Assembly (NCBI GenBank): GCA_016207625.1
Contig: JACQPF010000051.1
Span: 1-11,778 of the forward strand
Length of the DNA stretch: 11,778 nt
Source of the DNA: Elusimicrobiota bacterium
GTDB lineage: Bacteria > Elusimicrobiota > Elusimicrobia > FEN-1173
Direction of reading: 5' to 3'
Shown here: piece after piece, positions 6,401 through 10,189 of the stretch
Numbering within the stretch: position 1 is the first letter of the stretch
How the letters are laid out: each line of letters opens with the position of its first letter
The notes under the pieces: generated by a model
What the model saw: only the letters and a program-made list of their open reading frames with translations
Told to the model about the DNA's origin: nothing
Databases searched by the model: none
Made by a program: the position numbers and the translations under genes

Positions 6401-8412
6401 CGCCGCTGGCGCATTTCACCGTCCAGGATGAAATAGAGCCCGCGCTGTTCGAGGGTCTTCCGGTAGCTGAGGGAAAGGTGTTCCAGGGTGCGGAATCGGC
6501 GTCCCAGCCGTTCCGATTCGGCCAGCACCCTCCCGGCCAAGGCCTTGAGCTCTTTCCGGGGCAGGCGGCCGTCGAATTCCGCCCGGGCGATCTTCGCCCC
6601 CGGGAACAACACCGCGAAAATTCCCTCCATCGTCGCGGCCCGCCTCCAGACCGACGGGGGAGCCTCAGCCGCGTTCCGGACGCTTTCCGCCAACAGCCTC
6701 TCAGGCGCCAGGGAAATGGGTTCGCCGGCGAACAACCGTTCCAGCGGCAGCGGGTCCCGGGAAAAGACATCGAGATAGGCGTTGCCGTTTTCGGGGATTT
6801 CCGTGATGCGGGGCGTGACGACCGCGTAAGAAACGTTCTTTTCCCTCAACAATCGGGAAAGGCCGTCGGTGTGAAACCCGCCTGCCACCAGCACGGCCGA
6901 GGTGGCCTTTTCCGACGTCATCTTGTCCAGGAGGTTGCGGACGAAGGCGTCGTTCCTCTGAAGGGCGGACGAACAGAACCGTTCATACGGTCCGAGCAGA
7001 GACGCCAGCTCTTTTGATGACGGCGCTGAGGGAAGCGCGGCCTCCGCCGCCAGGGAGCGCATCGTCAATGAAATATCGAGGATGTTCCGTCGGCGGGCTT
7101 GAAAGGCCCCCCAATCCTCCGGGGTCATTTTGTGGCGGAAGAGTTTGGAGAGAAGGGCGTGGTCGCGGACCGCTTCGGCCAGCTTCTTTTGCTCCGGGGT
7201 TTTCACGGAGGCGCCCTGCGCTTCTCCTTCAAGCCGGGCGAGCTCGGAGAAAAGCTTGTCCCTTTCTATTTTCTCCGTCAGAAAGACGTAGCGGATGTAG
7301 GGCTCCATCCGGCCGTAGACGGCCAAATCGATTTTGTTCTCCCGGCAGAGGGATTCCAGGAATCTGTAGAAATCGCCATTGGTGATCCGCCCTGAACGAT
7401 AGTCCACGCTTTGCCGGATGAGCTTGGTTAACGCCTCGTCGTTCAGGCGGCGGGCCAGGTCCTCGACAAATCGCTTCCGGTCCAGCTCCACCGCTTTAAA
7501 ATCAATTTTCTCTTCCCACGAAACGGCCTCAGCGAGCCTCCTCAGGTTGGGCCATTGGGAGGAGGAGGTCCCGGCCAGGAGGAACCGGACGTAGGCGCCC
7601 AGCCCTTCGCCCTTCTCATGATAGGCGACGAAACGGCGGTCGAACTGCTGAAGTTCAGGGGAATAGACGGCGTCTTTTAAGACGTCCAAGGACCGGGACA
7701 AGCGGTTGAGAACGTCTTCCGCCGTTTTGGCCAGAAGCGAAGCCTCTTTCAACGCCTGTACGTTTTCGGCGTAAAGAGACCCCTCTTCGATCCCCCACAG
7801 GAGAGGCGGGTTTTCGGAGACGATCCCGTCATACTCGGGGCCTCCGATGGACCCGTCTTCCAGGAAGGAATCGGCCAGGCTGCGGACGATGTCAAGGTCG
7901 GGATATTGACGGTACGGCTCCAGCGAGAAAGCACCCGCCGCGCCTTCCAATCCCACCAGATTGACGCCCAAGTCCCGGCGAAGGTCCCGGAGGAAACCCG
8001 CCACGTTCCGTTGAGCCTGCGCATGGTTATGGAGGTCTTGAACGTGGATCAACACCGGGGCCCCCGGCATTGTCGAGGTATAGGCTTCCTTCACATATCC
8101 GTAGGGCAAAACGATTTTCGACAGGCGCTTGGGAAACGAGGAAGGGTTCGGCCGGGAAGAGATGGGCTCGCGCAGGAGTAAATTTGTGAAGCCGGCCGGC
8201 GCGCCGAAGCGGACGGCTCTGGCTTCAGGAAGTTGCGCCAGCAGTTGATTCGGGGTTGAGACCTGGGAACGCTCTTTGGCCGCGGCTTGCCTTTGTTCCC
8301 AAAACCCTTTTTCAGCGGCGTGACCCGCCAGGACATTTGAATAAAAAAAGAGGACGGCCAGCATAAAAACCGGCCATTTTTTAGAGCGTCTATCGTTGTT
8401 GGTTATTGGCAT
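1..8412 (-). CDS. Giant multidomain protein, signal peptide plus TIKI/ChaN-like, GNAT, kinase-like, CPBP, GT9, CPBP and HEAT modules (3' end outside window)
   Basis: The frame is open for 2804 codons from ATG 8412 to base 1; no in-frame stop was found on triplet-by-triplet reading, and an in-frame TAG lies just upstream (8419-8421), so this ATG is the first possible start. Codon third positions are strongly GC-biased along the length I read. Modules in order (residues): signal peptide 1-32; ChaN/TraB/TIKI-like 110-540; uncharacterised linker 541-765; GNAT 770-885; kinase-fold-like 1045-1245; CPBP-like 1379-1495; GT9-like 1530-1895; CPBP-like 1917-2022; HEAT repeats 2045-2590; second kinase-like start 2655-2804. 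No Shine-Dalgarno sequence is visible before the ATG. It is transcribed divergently from the DUF1805-rlmD-mfd operon. I do not recognise the whole protein as a named family; similar giants are known in Omnitrophota. Its role is unknown; envelope or surface-associated function is an inference from the signal peptide and membrane modules. It could in principle be a polyprotein that is later cleaved. Confidence 0.9.
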   Translation of the reverse strand, partial: MPITNNDRRSKKWPVFMLAVLFFYSNVLAGHAAEKGFWEQRQAAAKERSQVSTPNQLLAQLPEARAVRFGAPAGFTNLLLREPISSRPNPSSFPKRLSKIVLPYGYVKEAYTSTMPGAPVLIHVQDLHNHAQAQRNVAGFLRDLRRDLGVNLVGLEGAAGAFSLEPYRQYPDLDIVRSLADSFLEDGSIGGPEYDGIVSENPPLLWGIEEGSLYAENVQALKEASLLAKTAEDVLNRLSRSLDVLKDAVYSPELQQFDRRFVAYHEKGEGLGAYVRFLLAGTSSSQWPNLRRLAEAVSWEEKIDFKAVELDRKRFVEDLARRLNDEALTKLIRQSVDYRSGRITNGDFYRFLESLCRENKIDLAVYGRMEPYIRYVFLTEKIERDKLFSELARLEGEAQGASVKTPEQKKLAEAVRDHALLSKLFRHKMTPEDWGAFQARRRNILDISLTMRSLAAEAALPSAPSSKELASLLGPYERFCSSALQRNDAFVRNLLDKMTSEKATSAVLVAGGFHTDGLSRLLREKNVSYAVVTPRITEIPENGNAYLDVFSRDPLPLERLFAGEPISLAPERLLAESVRNAAEAPPSVWRRAATMEGIFAVLFPGAKIARAEFDGRLPRKELKALAGRVLAESERLGRRFRTLEHLSLSYRKTLEQRGLYFILDGEMRQRRGRTSHLCVVATTKEKEEAAKSVFEEAAEGKGRPAGRVELDNGLVFLFYQNEGGFALSLRDLFRRMVEPLRSPEGESAISVARYQDLLAQGMPDEEIQRQIRALHASVGWSRFDDAFENMANDPDHTILLAMNGRGEIAGYASLVGDYLAFTAVRKDSQREGIGERLFDEAVAETRKMGHRRISLDYRLEGAQARFYQSLAWKYPVISLDDAPRGPGGELWKHIVFDISEGPQRVRREPLPGGWETSSHRLVLNGDVARALTEGDRQLLQLIIDANLDEQDRLMDEANRGRASPKVFIAQWEDRREHPGVDEGRTIYLALENPVTVKAGRNSEPRTIRMLRLKGVRLRTGADGNVSLYGPGKTGHVPRAMNVDENGNVFVAKGSDEPFGGMALHSSAKEYHAMRECLGAGIPADFPVGRGFYKNRWFTGRSKKRVPVAFVIAGLESEDRRLRVLPQSVLTESGRREHEVRLGVVRYRPSGFEPLNDEDETLMARRLGKTLRRFHDAGLFHRYPHMMNMGFRGGQTDRPEVILRDFESVVWRSDLPGAGDGLARVEGAYRYLDISRLIFSFFQQGPRFLDDEDPPPDARRLIPHFFEGYFPEFAGQPGFPEMVRQMSDDTFVETTERLSGENQWETLDKVSLNESEACFVGKLMGPLYRVSRTAREEEVARGMRFLGRLSRRMSIQREMKKSASRSTAGMARSLWNVLDGLTHPLITPVTETLVLAWALSLVAPSGWAWVLAGALFALIHPDNYDVKAWRKGEITAAQFWTRASARAGWRFAGGLAIAYPLVFSSAPLSGMAWSAAIHLVWNGTWLVKEWLSKKKTRGKGEPLFFESFRPLAARGGKTSDSGRSPPLGKAEREKIRQVFVVTQSFELSWPLLMTWNYLQLLENNFPNAQITIHPSDPRLFRCLKFGPRVKVTMNSDFLKREQNPDETLVIYGGYSSESLGSWLNNKKTLMIDTDYARYFPAYERNGKAWMTPVPLFERVPIFVTLARALRTLGFEGVQTDTPPVLKPADLSEQVLKKITELETKIPPDRTVCFVNLMAGNGIWRNHWDDWERILDQLLSDPQICVVVNEGPQSWKNQPRSQRERTAYEEVRDVYDHYRPHLKTGRLVEIGGGEGSENDLIRVVAMMSMADVVITEHSGILHLADWMRKPTLAFGHRRFGRNRMTRKGSYDLLYVRDRIVESVHRLSRGKPLSIPTYRWIETDDLNLLQSARNWFEKKRRESDDIPGPMGTAQGIFYGVLALLSHPLAAPFTETIGMAMALSLVSPAGWTWVLAGALFALIHPDNYDGLSWREIAGRVAWRFAGSLAVTYPLMFLSSPVSGLLWSAVIHLAWNGLWLVKEWRMMFSSFRPLSLFGSGTPPPARAPPLAPEMRAVLGRLAKGTDKERIAFCAAVGPWLEDPAHLSALQDMAVDADAEKSVREAAIDALAPLAHREDIQRLLLEQLARPGDMDVLRKNCVQALAPHVSQETVRRGLRDHLDGEEHPTPALALMEALAPFAHEPEVLRALLRSFSTRRHGIFVGTGAGALVSQIHRPEVQAALFQELKTSPMAHIRLDVVNALAPVANLKEVRAALRDQLERETDFMTRPVILKALFAHKRDRDIWEPLMRSEDSLRHEEIVNALAPYAHELDVQQALLQLMREEAHEPIIGAIVKAVVPQSGMEVWRPLLGDYDPQVREAAIDALSPLAHGREVLRALQDRLRVETDPLLRAEIAMILVSQVDEEEVWRPLLNDRDPNAQRLAGINALIPSVHRKETRETLMKHLRVGIDSAAVRGAVIRALVSQAREERDWRPLLESSGLPLREAAVHALSSRVHEETVRRALSDRLEDEDISHVRRTIVNVLAGQADVDPVRETLLKRWKQEPDPTVRAAIANALASQAHRREVQEALLRYLDSDPQAVRQAAAFALRRGGYGPDATANNLAKDSSRFAAPAQSHHNWLVSLRATEHSKFIARMNGVAFQRRVPQFASSEKRSEAPVREDRFLIRPSDNPLWAGRTLRSGNVFYKVARSGERVEDLRQEAKLLNEHYPGARAELVKAVLDGAPEDGAPDWVRADGPAKVLRYTMEDPESFTTYPPDWHPGSLKQLKTWLGRTAKDLGTLAGRGWGYVGLLEFYHDINTARRYDLEK
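643..2280 (-). repeat. HEAT-like repeat solenoid of the giant protein
   Basis: Residues about 2045-2590. Tandem helical units of about 30 residues recur with the pattern (V/L)R-x-A-x-x-x-AL-x-P-x-AH-x-x-E-V-x-x-AL, for example VREAAIDALAPLAH and VREAAIDALSPLAH. In the middle, long and short units alternate to give a 61-64 residue super-period marked by W-(R/E)-P-L at residues 2281, 2342, 2404 and 2468. I count roughly 15 units, not resolved exactly. Such alpha-solenoids serve protein-protein contacts; PBS-lyase-type HEAT repeats look the same, and no enzymatic function is implied. Arg, Ala and Leu are abundant and it contains no membrane segment. Confidence 0.8.
2347..2664 (-). other. CPBP-like membrane module, copy 2
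   Basis: Residues about 1917-2022. It repeats copy 1: FTET (Glu1931), FALIH (His1960), HLAWN (His2007, Asn2011), flanked by LSHPLAAP and LVKEW as in copy 1. The core WVLAGALFALIHPDNYD is identical in both copies, yet 6 of its 17 codons differ synonymously. Between the two His motifs copy 2 is 11 residues shorter, missing a KGEITAAQFWT-like stretch. A shared SFRPL follows both copies. The copies therefore descend from an old internal duplication that has been kept under protein-level selection. Confidence 0.7.
2728..3825 (-). other. GT9 (heptosyltransferase)-like glycosyltransferase domain
   Basis: Residues about 1530-1895, a GT-B arrangement. The N-terminal half starts with IRQVFVVTQSFELSWPLL and then LENNFPNAQITIHP, matching the family pattern of a first strand, a loop before Pro-Leu-Leu, and fP-x-A-x-I. 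The C-terminal half starts with strand TVCFVNLMAGNG and W-x-x-HWDDWERIL, and ends in DLIRVVAMMSMADVVIT followed by EHSGILHLA (1814-1822) and KPTLAFG, which corresponds to the donor-binding DSGPMHLA...P...FG motif of ADP-heptose transferases, with Glu-His for Asn-Asp. GT9 enzymes add heptose in LPS core synthesis in the cytoplasm; donor and acceptor here are unknown. It lies between the two membrane modules, which would hold it at a membrane. Confidence 0.7.
3928..4278 (-). other. CPBP (CAAX protease/bacteriocin-processing) like membrane module, copy 1
   Basis: Residues about 1379-1495. Hydrophobic stretches carry the CPBP signatures: TE (Glu1390) in a helix PVTETLVLAWAL in place of the usual EE-x3-R; FALIH (1415-1419) as the F-x3-H motif; and HLVWN (1477-1481) as the final H-x3-N motif. 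Both metal-ligand histidines and the Asn are therefore present, but the first motif lacks the second Glu and the Arg. The module is shorter than free-standing CPBP proteases and appears to have about four or five membrane-spanning segments. Known family members are intramembrane proteases or have non-proteolytic roles; activity here is uncertain because of the altered first motif. It is homologous to the module at 2347-2664. Confidence 0.7.
4678..5280 (-). other. Protein-kinase/APH-fold-like domain, probable pseudokinase
   Basis: Residues about 1045-1245. An N-lobe-like strand NVFVAKG (Lys1052 in the position of the ATP-binding VAIK Lys) is followed by a helix SSAKEYHAMRE with Glu1069 as candidate alphaC Glu. 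A C-lobe-like stretch then gives LGKTLRRFHDAGLFHRY; HRYPHMMN (1180-1187) aligns without gaps to the kinase catalytic loop HRDLKPxN but has Tyr1182 where the catalytic Asp should be, while Asn1187 is kept. VILRDFES (Asp1204) sits at the spacing of the metal-binding DFG strand. The fold call is an inference from motif order; the Asp to Tyr change would suggest no or altered phosphotransfer. It could instead be an unrelated domain. Confidence 0.4.
5758..6105 (-). other. GNAT N-acetyltransferase domain of the giant protein
   Basis: Residues about 770-885. The start reads like a standard GNAT alpha1 region (ALHASVGWSRFDDAF), followed by the beta2-beta3 hairpin (ILLAMNGRGEIAGYASLV), beta4 (LAFTAV) and the acetyl-CoA pyrophosphate-binding motif A, QREGIG (829-834), then helix GERLFDEAVAE, a strand RRISLDY, and the C-terminal ARFYQSLAWK that is typical for motif B (FYxxLGF-like). 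All main elements are present, so catalysis is plausible. GNATs transfer an acyl group from acyl-CoA to an amine; the acceptor here is unknown. The need for acyl-CoA is at odds with export of the N-terminus, see findings. Confidence 0.85.
6793..8085 (-). other. ChaN/TraB/TIKI-like N-terminal domain of the giant protein
   Basis: Residues about 110-540. A beta-strand (APVLIHV) leads into QDLHNHAQAQ (125-134, His128 and His130), then an LEG strand end with Glu156, and far downstream a strand plus AGGFHTDG (510-517, His514). This order of an N-terminal His pair, an acidic residue after the next strand, and a C-terminal GG-x-H is the layout of the ChaN / TraB-PrgY / TIKI / erythromycin-esterase superfamily, whose members bind metal or haem or act as hydrolases. 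Between the motifs lie about 350 mostly helical residues, which is long for the superfamily. Superfamily membership is my inference from motifs; the substrate is unknown. Omnitrophota hypothetical proteins carry a similar 'QDxH...EAQ' signature, from memory. Confidence 0.55.
8317..8412 (-). other. Sec signal peptide or signal anchor of the giant protein
   Basis: Residues 1-32. The positive n-region contains R8, R9, K11 and K12, followed by a hydrophobic core (roughly residues 13-24, PVFMLAVLFFY) and a small-residue exit with two possible cleavage points: after VLA (29) or after GHA (32, before AEK). The charge and hydrophobic pattern support the ATG at 8412; the only nearby alternative, Met17 (ATG at 8364), would remove the basic n-region. 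Whether it is cleaved or stays as an anchor cannot be told from sequence. It implies that the following domain is exported. Confidence 0.8.
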
Positions 8413-8460
8413 TTGTGACTATTAACATTAATAAGTAGAATCTAACATAGTGCAAGTATA

Positions 8461-8492
8461 TTAACGCGTTGGTTAACCATCCTTAACGAGTT
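8461..8492. promoter_or_regulatory. TTAACG(C/A)GTT direct repeat, candidate operator
   Basis: TTAACGCGTT (8461-8470) and TTAACGAGTT (8483-8492) match at 9 of 10 bases and lie 22 bp apart, two helical turns, with the palindrome GGTTAACC (8471-8478) between them. The first copy contains the palindrome AACGCGTT. A further TTAAC is at 8422-8426. The second copy overlaps the candidate -35 of the plus operon, a typical place for a repressor site. No regulator is encoded in the window, so binding is an inference. Confidence 0.3.
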
Positions 8493-8518
8493 GTAACATT
8501 CTTGTAAATAATGCATAC

Positions 8519-8524
8519 GAAAGG
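8519..8524 (+). promoter_or_regulatory. Ribosome binding site of the DUF1805 gene
   Basis: GAAAGG lies 8 bases before ATG 8533 and matches part of the Shine-Dalgarno sequence AAAGGAGG. It supports that ATG as start. By contrast no such site precedes the giant minus-strand gene. Confidence 0.5.
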
Positions 8525-8532
8525 TTGCTTCC

Positions 8533-8820
8533 ATGGAAACAAGGGACATCGATGTCGGACAGAAGAAAGCGGCCGGTTTTGAAATCCCGCTTCCCAGTGG
8601 ACCTTTGGTGCTGGCCCGGGGAGAAAACGGTTTTGTGATGTGCGGTTACCTGGACATCGCGACGGCCGACAAATTGGCGGCGGCCGCGGCGGTGGTTCGC
8701 GGAGTGAAAAACCTGGATGAGTTGTTGGCAAACCCCGTCACGGACGTTAGCGCGAAAGCCCTTTCGATGGGAATACGGCCCGGTATGACCGGCCGAGAAG
8801 CCCTTCAGAAACTTGCCTGA
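8533..8820 (+). CDS. DUF1805 (YunC-like) small protein
   Basis: 95 residues, the usual size of DUF1805 proteins. Family signatures are visible: an N-terminal GFEIPLPSGPLVLARG strand pair, the characteristic GFVMCGYLDI (about residues 34-43), a helix rich in Ala leading to VVRGVKNLDELL, then NPVTDVSAKALSMGI and a closing RPGMTGREAL. It is a soluble cytoplasmic protein by appearance, with no signal peptide or membrane segment. The molecular function of the family is not established; B. subtilis YunC belongs to it. It is the first gene of the plus operon: its last 8 bases overlap the start of the rRNA methyltransferase gene, so the two are probably translated together. Start chosen at ATG 8533 because of the GAAAGG site and because the conserved region begins about 15 residues later. 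Confidence 0.88.
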   Translation: METRDIDVGQKKAAGFEIPLPSGPLVLARGENGFVMCGYLDIATADKLAAAAAVVRGVKNLDELLANPVTDVSAKALSMGIRPGMTGREALQKLA

Positions 8821-10189
8821 TAAAAACGAAATATTGATAGAAAAGCTGGTCTCGGGCGGGGAATCCCTGGCCCGGAGGCCCCCTCACGAAACCGTTTTCG
8901 TCCCCTATGGAGCGCCGGGCGATAAGGTGGTCCTCAACCGGTGGGAATCCAGAAACAAGTTCTCCCGCGCATGGATCCAAACCGTTCTGAAACCCTCCCC
9001 CCAGCGCGTTTCTCCCCCCTGCCCGTATTTTTTTAAACCCGGCGCGGAGCCGGAGAAAGTGTGCGGCGGATGCGATTGGCAGCACCTGGGCTACGCTTTT
9101 CAAACACAAGCGAAGAAAGAAATGCTGATCGAGGCCTTTCAGCGCATTGGCCGCATCGCCCACCCAAAAGTGGAAGAACCTCTCCCCTCACCCAACCCCT
9201 GGCGATACCGGAACAAAGTTCAAATTCCCTTCGCCGAGCGGCACGGGCAACTGATCGCCGGTTTCTATGCTCCGGGCAGCCACCACATCGTGCCTTTTGA
9301 GGATTGCCTGATCCAAAGCGAAGAGTCCGTTCGGATTTTCAAGGCGGCGCTGGAATGGTTCCGAAAAAACAGAGTCCAGGCCTATCAAGAAGACGCCCAG
9401 CGCGGGTGGCTAAGGCATCTCTTGATCCGCACCAACGCGCAGGGCGAAGCCCTCGTGGCGGTGGTGGCCAACGGGACCTACTTCACGAACGCGGTGGATT
9501 TCGCCCGGCACATGAAAACCGTATGTCCATCGGTAAAAAGCCTTTTTCAGAACGTGAACACCCGTCCCGGGAACGTCATTTTGGGGCCGGAATGGCGGCA
9601 TATCCAGGGACGGCATTACCTCACCGAGACTCTTTTGGGACTCAAGTTCCGGTTGTCCCCCGGCGCTTTCTTTCAAGTGCATCACGCCATGGCGGAAACG
9701 CTTTACAAGAAAGTGGAGGAGTTCGCGGAACCCAACCCGCAAGAAGTGGCCGTGGAGCTTTACGCCGGGGTGGGCGCCATCGGCCAGCTTTTAGCCAAGC
9801 GGGCCCGGTTCGTTTGGGGCGTGGAGGAAAGCCCTCAAGCCGTTTCCGACGCCATTGAAAGCGCCCATTGGAACGGCATCAAGAACGTCCGGTTCTTGCA
9901 AGGCCGGTGCGAATCGGTTTTGATGAGGGGGCGGTTTCACGGCGGGATCGGCGGGGCTTTGGGAGCGGTGGTGGTGGATCCTCCCCGCGCGGGATGCGAA
10001 CAGCATGTCCTGCGGGCCATAGTCCGGCTGGCGCCTCGGCGCATCGTGTATGTCTCCTGCGACCCGGCCACCCTGGCGCGGGACGCGCGCTATCTGACCA
10101 CTGGCGGTTACCTCATGCGCAAAAGCGTGCCGGTGGATTTATTCCCGCAAACCGCCCACATCGAGAGCGTGTCGCTGTTCACAAAATGA
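8813..10189 (+). CDS. rlmD: RlmD/TrmA-family 23S rRNA (uracil-C5)-methyltransferase
   Basis: 458 residues (E. coli RlmD has 433). It transfers a methyl group from SAM to C5 of a uridine in RNA, most likely 23S rRNA. An N-terminal TRAM domain (IEKLVSGGESLARR, VFVPYGAPGDKV) is followed by the Fe-S cysteines C70, C84, C87 (CGGCDWQHL) and C165; the SAM-binding VELYAGVGAIGQ (from residue 314); VVDPPRAGC (Asp389); the nucleophile Cys416 in VSCDPATLARD; and the base Glu451 in HIESVSLF. All catalytic and cluster residues are present. The gap between the first two cysteines is 13 residues instead of 5 in E. coli. The start is TTG 8813, because an in-frame stop (8786-8788) leaves no ATG or GTG before the TRAM domain; TTG 8834 is an alternative. 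RlmD, RlmC or RlmCD specificity cannot be decided from sequence, so the symbol is provisional. Confidence 0.93.
   Translation: MPDKNEILIEKLVSGGESLARRPPHETVFVPYGAPGDKVVLNRWESRNKFSRAWIQTVLKPSPQRVSPPCPYFFKPGAEPEKVCGGCDWQHLGYAFQTQAKKEMLIEAFQRIGRIAHPKVEEPLPSPNPWRYRNKVQIPFAERHGQLIAGFYAPGSHHIVPFEDCLIQSEESVRIFKAALEWFRKNRVQAYQEDAQRGWLRHLLIRTNAQGEALVAVVANGTYFTNAVDFARHMKTVCPSVKSLFQNVNTRPGNVILGPEWRHIQGRHYLTETLLGLKFRLSPGAFFQVHHAMAETLYKKVEEFAEPNPQEVAVELYAGVGAIGQLLAKRARFVWGVEESPQAVSDAIESAHWNGIKNVRFLQGRCESVLMRGRFHGGIGGALGAVVVDPPRAGCEQHVLRAIVRLAPRRIVYVSCDPATLARDARYLTTGGYLMRKSVPVDLFPQTAHIESVSLFTK

Larger units (their letters stand above)
8413..8532. promoter_or_regulatory. Divergent AT-rich intergenic region with candidate promoters
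   Basis: The only non-coding stretch of the window; it is sharply more AT-rich than the flanking genes and must hold promoters for both blocks. For the plus operon, TTAACG (8483-8488), an 18-base gap and AATAAT (8507-8512) resemble a sigma70-type promoter (4/6 and 5/6 matches). For the minus gene, TTGCAC (plus 8450-8455) with a 16-base gap and TATTAA (plus 8428-8433) is a weak candidate that would give a very short leader; TATACT (plus 8455-8460) is an alternative -10 without a good -35. All are by-eye matches and tentative. Confidence 0.35.

Noticed and set aside
6006..6770. 254-codon minus-strand frame
   Set aside because: Out of frame with the giant gene, Arg/Ser/Trp-rich translation; a shadow of it.
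5656..7017. 453-codon open frame on the plus strand
   Set aside because: Same antisense register; low-complexity Pro/Arg/Gly-rich translation without motifs, opposite the GNAT-containing region.
1..8412. Splitting the giant frame into several genes at internal Met codons
   Set aside because: No stop codon, gap or Shine-Dalgarno-marked restart was seen between modules; linkers continue in the same frame with the same codon bias.
8413..8532. Small RNA, riboswitch or bidirectional terminator in the intergenic region
   Set aside because: No stable GC-rich hairpin with a T-run is present; the short palindromes (GGTTAACC, AACGCGTT) fit protein binding better, and both genes point away from the region.
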